A DNA stretch of 64,000 nt, from positions 1-64,000 of the forward strand of contig WSUB01000198.1 of assembly GCA_019633425.1 (NCBI GenBank), in the 5' to 3' direction. This DNA comes from Tulasnella sp. 424. Lineage: Eukaryota > Basidiomycota > Agaricomycetes > Cantharellales > Tulasnellaceae. The notes under the pieces were generated by a model that was not told the origin of the DNA, did no database searches, and was given only the letters and a program-made list of their open reading frames with translations. This document shows, piece by piece, positions 26,649 to 36,284 of this stretch. Each line of letters begins with the position of its first letter. The first letter of the stretch is position 1. Position numbers and translations under genes: made by a program.

Positions 26649-27170
26649 TTAGCTGGTACACCATCGTTCCGTGTAACCGACAATACAGACGGCCACGGCG
26701 AAAAAGATCGATGAGGAGATCACGAGCACGAATCCTGCCGCAAACATCGCTTTCGAAACTTTGAAAGAAATCATGGCTGTTCCAAGTAAGATGATCCCGA
26801 GGACGATGAACGCAGCAGACAGTAGGGCAAACCATTTGACGCAATTGTGCTCGCAATTTCTCTTGTCATCGAAACGTCCTACTCCGGTGATAGCACCGCC
26901 AGCTACCGCCAAGACTGTGGCGAGAGTGAAGCATGTCGCTGACCAAGCAAGAACGTCGTAAAACGATCTACCATCAGATTGGAAGACAGGACCAAAGGCT
27001 TCAGCAGCAGCTGGGGAGACGTGAACCTTTAGCGGTCTTAACGAATGACACAATTAAGGCGCTCACCAAAGATTCCGATGCCTCCGAAGAGGCCAAATCG
27101 TGTATGGTACTCTCCAACGAGATCCCTATTTCCTCCGCCGCCGGTTTGATCCTCTCCGGCGGTTCAGGTG
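26649..27170 (-). CDS. Four-pass membrane protein, tandem copy B (5' end unresolved)
   Basis: Paralogue of copy A with the same order of segments: EYHTRFGLFGGIGIFG (matching EGYDQRFGILAAIAFFG of A), an intron after that Gly (GTGAGC near 27062), then FGPVFQSDGRSFYDVL, AWSATCFTLATVLAVAGGAI, LLSAAFIVLGIILLGTAMIS and FVLVISSSIFFAVAVCIVGY, ending TERWCTS at 26649. The identical motif LAWSATCFTLxTVLA and the shared intron position prove common origin. The upstream coding end past about 27150 has an in-frame TGA unless an intron lies there, so the start is not resolved. Confidence 0.45.
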
Positions 27171-27215
27171 AGCCGGTTGCGTCCACCGTTAGTATCAGGA
27201 GCTCCCCTCGCTAGA

Positions 27216-28099
27216 GTACGCAGAGTGTGAGCGGGTTTCAAGGAGAGCAGAATACTGAAGGCGCGGACCTCGAGCGCTTCCCGCTTCGCCCGCACCGGCC
27301 GACGACCGTGCTTGGCATATAGCATTCCCTTCTCCAGGCCCTTTTCCTCCTTTCTAGAAGCAGATATAGGGGCCCTAGTATCAGGACCGTTTCCGCGAGA
27401 AGGTGAGTTAAATACAGACCATCATAGAGTAAGAATCAGACCGGTCGACGACCATGTGCGATGAGAGAAATACGGTGAGGCAAGGAGCGCGCCCGTGGAT
27501 TTATAGCAACGCCCAGCTGCTATTTTCAGAACACAGCTGTGCCATCTTGCACAAACCTGCAGCTGGGGCATTTATTTATTTTTGGATCCATTAATCCCTC
27601 ACTTTCTCTCCGTAACGGTGCCGGTGCAAAAAGTCTGAGCATTGAGCCGTGAACTGATTGCGATTTCGACCTGCATTTTGATCATAGTATATATGCGCAG
27701 AGCCAGAGGGCTACTTAGACCGTCGAAAACCGCTGCGCCGCTGGGCATAGGGTCCCTTAAGGTTCGATTCTTGGTTGCGCAATTATTGCTTTGGACGTCT
27801 CAGCCTATCTCTCCACCGTGAGCTTAATTTAGCAGCGCTGAACAAGTGATCCATCCTCACCTGCAGCTAATCGCTTTAATGATGACGAATAGTCTTAAGT
27901 TATATGCGCAGAATAAAGTCACGGGTCCCTGGTACACATTATTTTTAGAAATATTTGGTGGGGACAGAGCTGAAATAAAGAGTCCCTTCTATAACAGTAC
28001 TTCTCCAAATATAAAACCTCCACACTGCTGACCATTTATCAAGGCCGAAAAAATCGCACATCCATCAAAAACTAGAGAACATATACTTTACTTCGACGA
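27216..28099. other. Intergenic region left of the kinase-TPR cluster
   Basis: About 0.9 kb with no supported gene. It includes AT-rich sequence (27560-27600, 27880-28020) and a weak tRNA-like B-box at 27760-27775 that does not fold into a credible tRNA. Confidence 0.35.
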
Positions 28100-28560
28100 A
28101 TCACAATATTTTTGCCCTGCAAGGACGATTGAGGGAGCAATGGTCCGGACGCATTCGCAACAAGATGCCATCACAAAACAAAAGACACGTGTCACGTGAG
28201 TCGACACAACCAAAAGAGGACCCGAGCGCCAGTCACTCTCGGGCGACCTAGCACAATCCGACCGAGAGTCACTACTATCGATACCTGCACCATGCGATTT
28301 CTTCCGAACTTCAAGGAACAAATCTTTCTCGTCTCGTTCCTCGATGTCCTCCGGAAGCGAGCTACCTGATTCTTCGTTCCCTCAGGCTGGACGACTGCTG
28401 CGACAACGGACTCGTCTGACCGCCGAGTACGGTAGGATGATACGATCTGGAATTATATGCCGTCAAGCTCGAAATTATGTTCTTGTCGGGGCGGTGACGG
28501 TCCAGAGGTGTTGCTCATCGCAGCGGACGAGTGGTGAGTCAAACGCGACGATTTCGAGGG
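28100..28560 (-). pseudogene. SAK1-like kinase, 3' fragment 1
   Basis: Matches the 3' coding end of the intact SAK1-like gene (52249-52640), with pieces such as EVRKKSHGAG and RSPESDWRSGP readable on the minus strand. The match ends at about 28560. It is degraded by indels and substitutions and has no kinase domain. It marks the left-most remnant of the duplicated module. Confidence 0.7.
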
Positions 28561-28879
28561 GAGTGCACACACTTATGCAAATCAGTGTAAGCCAACTCAA
28601 ACACTTACTACTTCAATATCTTTGTTCCCCAATCGGTGATGGAACCGGCACCACGGGACCACTGGTCCACAGTGCGGCCCACGCGGAGGAGTGACCCACC
28701 CGGCGGACCTTTGTCCAATCAAGTGGTATCTCCATGAAAGTGTTACTTTTTGTTTGCATAGATATCTACACATAGATCGGCCCAGACTGCCATTTTAATT
28801 CATAGATACTGTATGTAAGGGTCTGTATGGGGGGGGGGGCGCTTGCGGTAATTTCCGGATAAGCCGGATAAAGCGGTGC

Positions 28880-29160
28880 ATGCAAACCAAATTTAAACAC
28901 CAATGTACCTTTTGGCTCCACCCCAACTTGCACAACCTGTGGCACGACCTTCAAGCAGAAAGCCCTCGGATGACACTCCGAAAACAGAGCAATTGGTTTT
29001 CCCCGCAGGCAACAAGGTCCGCTACTTTGGAAAAGTGGTTCTCTATGCAAGGTGATCACGGTCCCAAGCCTCGGTTTCGATGGCTCTGCAGAGAATTCCG
29101 GGACCTAATGTACTTCAAACGTATTAGGCAGCGATGCCGATCAGCTGGCGACCCGTCCTA
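28880..29160. repeat. Kinase-TPR promoter block, copy A (others at about 35800-36080 and 45900-46160)
   Basis: Shared upstream sequence of all three kinase-TPR genes, recognisable by CTTGCACA-CCTGTG, ACGACCTTCAAGCAG, GGCAACAAGGTC and GAATTCCGGGACCTAATGT in the same order. A TATA-like TTTAAAAG follows at 29200-29208 (A) and 46231-46238 (C); in B it reads TTGAAAAG. Confidence 0.6.
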
Positions 29161-29330
29161 TTGATCTGATAAATGAGAGCTTGGCAAGTTACGCTGTCGC
29201 CTTTAAAAGACTCTTCGTCCTCAGAACCCCCTCCAATCAGCTCCTTGCCTCTCGTTCCGTTCATCACAAGATCTTCGCCCTCTACCGCCCGACAACGCTT
29301 CCCCCCTGGATACCTTCAGCAGTATCTGAG

Positions 29331-32300
29331 AATGCTGGACGAGCAGACCCCTCAGGGCATGCGGCATCGAAGCCGATGCAAGGCCGTAAGTCCTCTCCAA
29401 ATGCGAGCGTGTAACTAGGCACTGAGGGGTGACATTGAAGCGAGAAATTCTCGATGGAATGTCCGAGCACCGAATCGACCCAAGGACGATCAAGACCCCG
29501 GAAACCGAATCGCGTACAGAGGGCGGTCAAAGTACTGTTATCCTTGGAACCATGATCCCTCTGGAACAAACCGCCACATTCCTCCCTAAAAATCTACCAA
29601 AACAGTTCCTTAAAATACAACTGGCAATCAAGAAACTCAAATGGGATGGCGGGATGGCGAGGATGGCGAAGGGTCGGCGAAGGTTTTCAAGGTATTATTA
29701 TGTTCATGTAGTACCTTCGCTCTTCTAATTGCTCCCCATCAGTCCTTTGTCAACGAGATCAGTATAATGGCGGGGCTTTCTCACCCCAACATTGTCAAGT
29801 TCATCGGCTTTGTTGAGGATATGGAGAAGGGTGACGCTTGGATCATTATACCTTGGGAAGCGAACGGAAACATCCGAGAGTTCTTGCAGTCAGGCGAATG
29901 GGACATACCCGAGCGCGTCTCCTTGGTGAGCGTGTTTGATGCTTGTTATACCTAAGTTATCTGAGCGAGTCATTGATTTAGGTTCAGGATATAATCGATG
30001 GGGTGGAGTATCTACACACGAGACAGCCTCCGATCTGTCACGGCGATCTTAAGTCGGTGAGTCCGTTAAGAAACGATTCAATAGAGTGTGCTCTAACCGA
30101 CTCGCTTTTCAGCTCAATGTTCTAATCAACTCGTCCTACTATGCGGTGATTACGGATTTTGGATCCGCCCGAACGAAACAAATTGTGGACGCAACAAACG
30201 ACGACAGTGTACATGTGTCGAAGCCGCCTGCCGAAGGGAACAACAGCGCCATCGTTCAAGACTTACCATCTCCGAAAATAAGCCTAAACCCTTCCACATT
30301 GGAGCTGACATTGACTGGTCCTGCGTTTTCCCTGCGATGGACCGCCCCCGAGGTGTTGAACAACGGGGTTCAAGATTTGCCCAGCGATATGTGGGCTGTC
30401 GGCTGGATTTGTTGGGAGGTAAGCACACTATCTAGTGAAGGATCCTCGTCCCTGTTTTGCTCACGTATTGGGCTGTGCTTTAGATCTTCACTGGTCGAAT
30501 TCCGTTTGAGGAACTCAATGCCTATGGGCCTATTATATCGCACGTTATAAAAGGAAAATTGCCAGCGATCCGGGAGGAAGCCCAACTGTCCCTCATTCTT
30601 AAGTTATGCAGCCTAATGTCGGACTGTTGGACCTCAAATCAAGCCAAGAGGATAGATGCTTCCGTCTTCCGACAAAAGGTTCGCTGGATGGTGAGTGCCT
30701 TGGTGGTGGATATCATTACCATTTGTTAAACGAGCGGTATATCAGCCATCTACGACACCTTCTAGCTCGGCGTCTGGCGGTGCGAAGGTGCGGTCCGCAG
30801 CACTGTTAGAGGCGCTTGGTGCAATGTATCGCCTTCAGAATAATACAGAGATGGCCGAGTCCCACTATCAGTCTGCCATCGACGTTGCGACTCGAACGAA
30901 AGACGACATGACAAAAGGAGATGCGTTACGCGGCCTGGGAGCCGTCTACCGTGCTCAGTCGAGGCATGAGGAGGCAGAGAAGGCTTGTACACAAGCGCAC
31001 GAGATCCACTCTCGCATCGGTTATGACATGGGTGCCGCAAACGCGTTGCAAGGCCTGGGGGATATTTATCATGCTCAGTCGCGGTATCGAGAGGCAGAGA
31101 GGGCTTCCACGGAAGCGCTCGAGATCCACTCTCGCATTGGCTATAACCTAGGTGTCGCAAACGCGTTGGCCGGCTTGGGAGATATCTACAATGCTCAATC
31201 AAGAAATCGGGAGGCGGAGAAGGCCTTCACGGAAGCACTCGAGATCTACTCTCGCATCGGCAATGACATTGGTGCCGCAAACGCGTTGGTCGGCTTGGGA
31301 GGTATCTACGAGGCTCAATCACGGAATCGGGAAGTGGAGGAGGCTTTCACGAAAGCACACGAGATCCATTCTCGCATCGGCAATGACATGGGTGCCGCAA
31401 GCGCATTGGTCGGCTTGGGGAATATCTATGAGGCTCAATCAAGAAATTGGGAGGCGGAGAAGGCTTTCACAGAAGCGCACGAGATTTACTCTCGTATCGG
31501 GAGTGATATGGGTGATGGAAACGCGTTGCAAGGCCTGGGGAATATTTATTATGCTCAGTCGAGGTATCGGGAGGCGGAGAAGGCTTTCAGGGAAGCGCAT
31601 GGGATCCACTCTCGCATCGGCCATGACCTGGGTACCGCAAACGCGTTGCACGGCCGAGGGAGGATTTATCGTGCCCAGTCAAGGTATCAGGAGGCGGAGA
31701 AGGCTTTCACGGAAGCGCACGATATCTACTCTCGCATCGGAAATGACATAGGGGCCGCAAACGCGTTGCAAGGTCTGGGGAAGATTTATCGTGCCCAGTC
31801 GAGAAATCAGGAGGCAGAGAAGGCTTCCACAGAAGCGCTCGAGATTCACTCTCGCATCGGCAATGACATGGGCGCCGCAAACGCGTTGGTCGGCTTAGGA
31901 AATATCTATGAGGCCCAATCAAAAAATCGGGAGGCGGAGAAGGCTTTCACAGATGCGCACGAGATCTACTCTCGTATCGGCAGTGATATGGGTGCCGCAA
32001 ACGCACTGCAAGGCCTGGGGGATATCTATTACGGCCAGTCAAGAAATCAGGAGGCGGAGAAGGCTTTTAGGGAAGCGCACAACATCCACTCTCGCATCGG
32101 CAATGAATTGGGTGTCACAAACGCGTTGCTCGGGCTGGGAAATATCTACGAGGTTCAATCAAGAAATCGGGAGGCGGAGAAGGCTTTCACAGAAGCGCAC
32201 GAGATCTACCGCCGCATCGGCAGTGATATGGGTACCGCAAACGCTTTGCAAGGCCTGGGGAATATTTATCATGCTCAGTCGAGGTATCGGGAGGCGGAGA

Positions 32301-32749
32301 AGGCTTTTAGGGAAGCGCACGAGATCCACTCTCGCATCGGCGATGACCTGGGTACCTCAAACGCGTTGCGCGGCCAAGGGAAGATTTACCATGCCCAGTC
32401 AAGGTATCAGGAGGCGGAGAAGGCTTTCACGGAAGCGCACGAGATCTCCTCTCGCATCGGCAATGACATGGGTGCCGCAAACGCGCTGCAAGGCCTGGGA
32501 GATGTCTATCATGGTCAATCAAGGAATCGGGAGGCGGAAAGGGCTTTCACGGAAGCGCTCGAGATCCACTCTCGCATCGGCAATGACAGGGGTGCCGCAA
32601 ACGCGTGGCTTGGCTTGGGGAATACGTATCGCGCTCAGTCGAAGACTAGTGAGGTAGAAAAGGCTTTCAACGAAGCCCACGGCATCTACTCTCGCATTGG
32701 AGATGACCTCGGCGCCGAAAAAGCGTTATGCGGTCTCACGATGCTTTAG
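29331..32749 (+). pseudogene. Kinase-TPR gene A (kinase part frameshifted, TPR array open)
   Basis: Same architecture as gene C. Exon 1 (ATG 29331, ending CKA before GTAAGT) and the kinase exons are recognisable: SEHRIDPRTIKT, LAIKKLKWD, HPNIVKFIGFVEDMEKGDAW, GVEYLHTRQPPICHGDLKS, LNVLINSSYYAVITDFGSAR, SLRWTAPEVLNNG and DMWAVGWICWE. Two lesions hit the kinase: one base is missing just after the first intron (about 29425-29431), and GGGATGGC is tandemly duplicated at about 29645-29660, an 8-bp frameshift between the VAIK lysine and helix C. The last exon (30746-32749) stays fully open, with 16 TPR units ending GLTML at TAG 32747-32749. Downstream, sequence matching gene C's C-terminal TPR region is present but has stops and then a large deletion. 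A TPR-only product from a later start is possible. Confidence 0.65.
30812..32731 (+). repeat. TPR-encoding tandem repeat array A, 16 x 120 bp
   Basis: Sixteen 40-codon units with exact 120-bp spacing. Unit 0 (30812-30931) is diverged (ALGAMYRLQNNTEMAESHYQ); units 1-15 share GLGxxYxAQSRxxEAEKAF. Units 5-8 (31412-31891) and 11-14 (32132-32611) correspond to each other, indicating an internal six-unit duplication (720 bp). Confidence 0.85.
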
Positions 32750-33730
32750 AGCGACCAGCGTAGATAGGACGATTTGGAGATGTCCTATCGTCAAGCCGCC
32801 GCTTCTTATGATCATGCCAGCGACGGTGGCAGCAGAGCCGAACCGCTATTCACCCTCGCGAAAGCCCATCATACTCAGCGCAGATACCTCGAGGTTTAGT
32901 AGGCTGTGACTGAGGCTCTTGCCATTTGGAGCATTGCTGCTTATGTTCAAGTCCTGCAGATCGCCTGTTTTCATCTGTATTTGCCTCCTCTTCACCCCTT
33001 CGTAAACTGACACTTCTTCTTATCAAGGTCCAGCACTTTCAAATAAGATAGTTTCCCTTCCACGTAACCAATATAGCCCTAAATAGCGCACACTTCACAT
33101 TCTCCACGATCCAGATGAACCTAGCGGAAGTGATTTCAAGTCTTCGCTGCACCCATCCACTTTTGCTAGCTACATGCGGCTTGTCCCGTTCGCTTCTCAT
33201 CCTCGAAAGCCTACATAATGTTGAGTATCCAGTACTACTAGTACTTCTCACTTCGCTCGACTCGCATACATTCATGCAGGCTCTATGCTGGCCCTTGTCG
33301 GAAAGGTTCCTCCGCTGAAGCGGTAGCCCTCTAGTTCCCAGCGACCGGTCTATTCCCCCGCGAGCGCTCCACCAACATATCCCAGTATTCTTTCCAAGCT
33401 CATGAGGGGCTCAGCGTCCGCGGGCTGCGAAGGAGTGAAGCCCACGCGCTTAATTACCTTTCCAGAATGCTCTCTGACCCTCATTTATCGTCTATGAATT
33501 GCCCCGCCCAGGTCATGTTTATGTAAATGACGTGATAGACCGTTCTCACTATTAATTTCCCGTTGCCTTGGTAGATGAATTGCTGTGCTGTTGGCCCAAT
33601 TTCTCGAAACCCGTTAAGAAATGACCCTCAGCAGCGTGGGGCCGGTTCGGCAGCAGAGCTCAAATTATCGACGACGGTTTGAATAAGCACTCGAAATACG
33701 ACTCGACAAAAGGAAGAAACAAAGGTGGGT
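32750..33730. repeat. 3' flank of kinase-TPR A (also at about 39890-40640 and 51400-52240)
   Basis: The first 190 bp are decayed C-terminal TPR coding sequence. From 32931 on the sequence matches the 3' flanks of B and C, for example CAGATCGCCTGTTTTCATCTG, CACTTCACATTCTCCACGAT and TTTCAAGTCTTCGCTGCACC. No gene is seen in it. Confidence 0.6.
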
Positions 33731-34178
33731 TCAGCGCGACAAACGAGGACCCGGACGTCGATCATTCTTGGGTGACCTAGCACGATCCGATCCAGGGCCC
33801 ACTACTACTGGTACCCGCACCATGCGACTTCTTTCGAACTCAGGGAACGAATCTTCCTCGTCATCATGGTCATCTTCCCCATCACGTTCCTCGATGTCCT
33901 CCGAAAGCGAGCCCCGCTGATTCTCCGTGTCCCTCGGGCTGAACGACTGACACGCCAACGGACTTGTCTGACCTGGTGCGGTAGGTTGATGATGGAACGG
34001 TCCGGAATGGTACGCCGTCAAGCTCGAATTCACGTCTAGGCTGAGATTCGACGTTCCTTGTTGGGACGATGACGGTCCAGAGGCGTTGCTAATCCCGGCG
34101 GACGAGTGATGAGCCTGGGGGTGTGAGGGCGAGGTGGCGTTTGACGATCTGCCATGACGTCGGGTTGGTATTCGGGTA
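33731..34178 (-). pseudogene. SAK1-like kinase, 3' fragment 2
   Basis: Minus-strand match to the last 145 or so codons of the SAK1-like gene: SLTAYHSGPFHHQPTAPGQT, FSPRDTENQRGSLSEDIEER and the terminal RRPGPRLSR with the stop at 33731. A frameshift replaces the LEVRKKSHGAG segment. Similarity stops abruptly at about 34178, where the same flank begins that adjoins SAK1 copy 3 at 44142. Confidence 0.75.
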
Positions 34179-36284
34179 CAGTTCCAACGTTAACTGAGCC
34201 CAGAGCTCCAGGTTGAAATTACAATGTCGACTAGTCGATGCGCCCTTGAATACGAGGGAGGACAATCAATTCACTTCTGTGCCGACCTTTGCCGACTGAA
34301 AAGGATAATGACGTCATCACATGGGTCATTTTGACATGAATATCTCGTCGTTTACTGCACCAGACACCACCGATCTTAACTCGTGTTCCAAAATCACCCC
34401 AGTATTTGACTGCAGACAACTGCTAATGGTAACGTCGAATGACTTCACTCTGTACGAGTAGTATCGGTGGTTTGGATTCTCGGCCAGTTTAGCTCCGCTT
34501 ATTCCGTTCGCAGTAGACCAGCGTGTAAATCGAGAGTCTGGCTCTTCGACAAGAGTTCCCGTATACTTTTTTGGCGCCGGAATCGTGAATCAAGGTGTTG
34601 CTGGCCGAGGGACAAGCAAGACCAGTCGATTGCGACAACGATCGGCTTATAATTTGTGGTCACCGCATCTATAGCTACTATCGGTAGACATTCTCTGAAA
34701 GAGCGCCCTTGCCTCTTATTTTGTGAAGTTCAACTAACTCTCCCTGGTATTAACGCAAGTAAAGCAACACTGATGAAGAATGAACTATGAGCGTTTCTGC
34801 CAAAAGCATTGAAAAGTGTACGGTCAACGCGGAATGTACTCCCCCTAGATTTATACCCTATACCGCGCTCTCCAAAGCTCGCGATGAATCATTCGACTGA
34901 ATTTGCGCATCTGAGGTGAACTTTGAGATGTCTTAGAACGGTTATCCTTCATTTTAATCCGTTGGTCGAGGCCGCCAGGGAGACTCCGCGGCGAACATGC
35001 GTATTTGGCTTGGTCCTTGTTGCGTCTTGGGTGATTCACTAGGACAGCTCTCTCAAGTCAACGTCGGTCCCGGATTTGGATTCTCATTTCGATCGTCTTC
35101 GTATTTCATTCCAGTCCCACACAGAATCGCTTGCGGGAATTGGGGTCCCATGCTGTGATCCGGCGTTCTTGGGAGGTTTGTAGGTGCAAGTGCAAGCTCC
35201 ATATCAAATCGATCAATCACATCGATGCGGCTGTGATAGTAAAATGATTCACCTGAAAGTTCTATTTCATCGTCCTTAGTCCTTCTAGCGAGTTTCGAAG
35301 GAATATGAGGGTACCTTCCCGGAGTGATCCCAAAGCGGTCAAACCGTCTTAACCAAGTTTGAGTAGAGGATCTCTCTCTCTGTGCTTGAAGTGGTGGAAT
35401 GTTCCAAGATACCATCGTTCAAAGAAGCTGCGGTATAGTCGCGGGCGCTCCGCACCGAGATCGGTCGTCTTCGGGTCCCCACCCTTAGACAAAAAGAACA
35501 ATTCTCTCAGGTCAAGGAATGTGAATCTATCTGGCTCACGCAAGTATTGAGGGGAGATATATGCCTATTCCGTCTTTGCGGCGGAGCTTTTGGACGCGCA
35601 TTCAAGATTAGCGCTCCCCGTTCATTTCAGATAGATTGGCTGAACGATGGTGCGATGCGACAAGCATCATTCCCGGGTGACGTTCTTGATCGAACGATTA
35701 CGAATAGTCGTGAGTTCGAATCTCACTGTGTCCGTGACCCAGATCGATTTTAAAAGTTTGTTATGGCAAGTCTGCATGAAATGGGTGTGCTTGCTTGGGG
35801 CAATGAGAGGAGGCGCTGCATGCAAACCAGACTCCACCCATGTTCGCTATGGCTCCACCCCCACTTGCACAGCCTGTGCCACAACCTTCAAGCAGAACCC
35901 CTCGAATGACGTTCCGAAAACAAAACACTTGATTTTCGATGCAGGCAACAAGGTCTGGAATTTTGGGAAAGTGCTTCTCTGTGCAAGGTGATCGATCTCA
36001 AGCCTCAAGTTTGATGGCATCGCGCTGCGGAGAATTCCGGGACCTAATGTGCCTGCAAGCGTATTAGGCCACGATGGGGATTAGCGGGCAATTCGAATGA
36101 CCAGTCAGATAGATAAGAGCTTGGTAAATCCCGCTGTTGACTTGAAAAGCAGACGACTGTGCTCACTTTCCGTCCTCAGACCCCAGCCTTGTCTCTCGTT
36201 CCGTTCATCGCGAAGTCTTTACCCTCAACCGTCGGATAACACTTTCCCCTTGAATATCTTCAACCTTATCCGATTTACCTCAGC
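34179..36284. other. Module spacer between SAK1 fragment 2 and kinase-TPR B
   Basis: Matches 44142-46375 in order, although with many indels: a block with GAGGGAGGACAATCA near 34255, a decayed minus-strand gene (34851-35543), then the kinase-TPR promoter block. Within it a perfect T-arm-like hairpin (GTGAG-TTCGAAT-CTCAC, about 35709-35725) lacks the rest of a tRNA. Confidence 0.45.
34851..35543 (-). pseudogene. Decayed unknown gene, copy in module B
   Basis: Minus-strand frames start MREPDRFTFLDLRELFFLSK at 35543 and continue with SFFERWYLGTFHHFKHRERE, then in shifted frames YSNLVK and PLW. The region 45666-44990 contains the same pieces in the same order (MRESSRSTSLDLRGSCF, YSNLVK, PLW). 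Both copies are interrupted by stops. I do not recognise the family. Confidence 0.35.

Noticed and set aside
27695..27785. Possible class-II tRNA with GGTTCGATTC B-box and complementary TGCGCA ends
   Set aside because: The T-stem and anticodon stem do not pair; only the palindromic ends and a short hairpin match.
28826..28838. Poly-G run near the kinase-TPR A promoter, possible G-quadruplex
   Set aside because: A single homopolymer run without further G-tracts; more likely a slippage tract.
35700..35735. tRNA-like T-arm (GTGAG, TTCGAAT, CTCAC)
   Set aside because: No matching acceptor strand, D-arm or anticodon arm upstream within about 120 bp, and not conserved in the homologous spacer at 45.8 kb.
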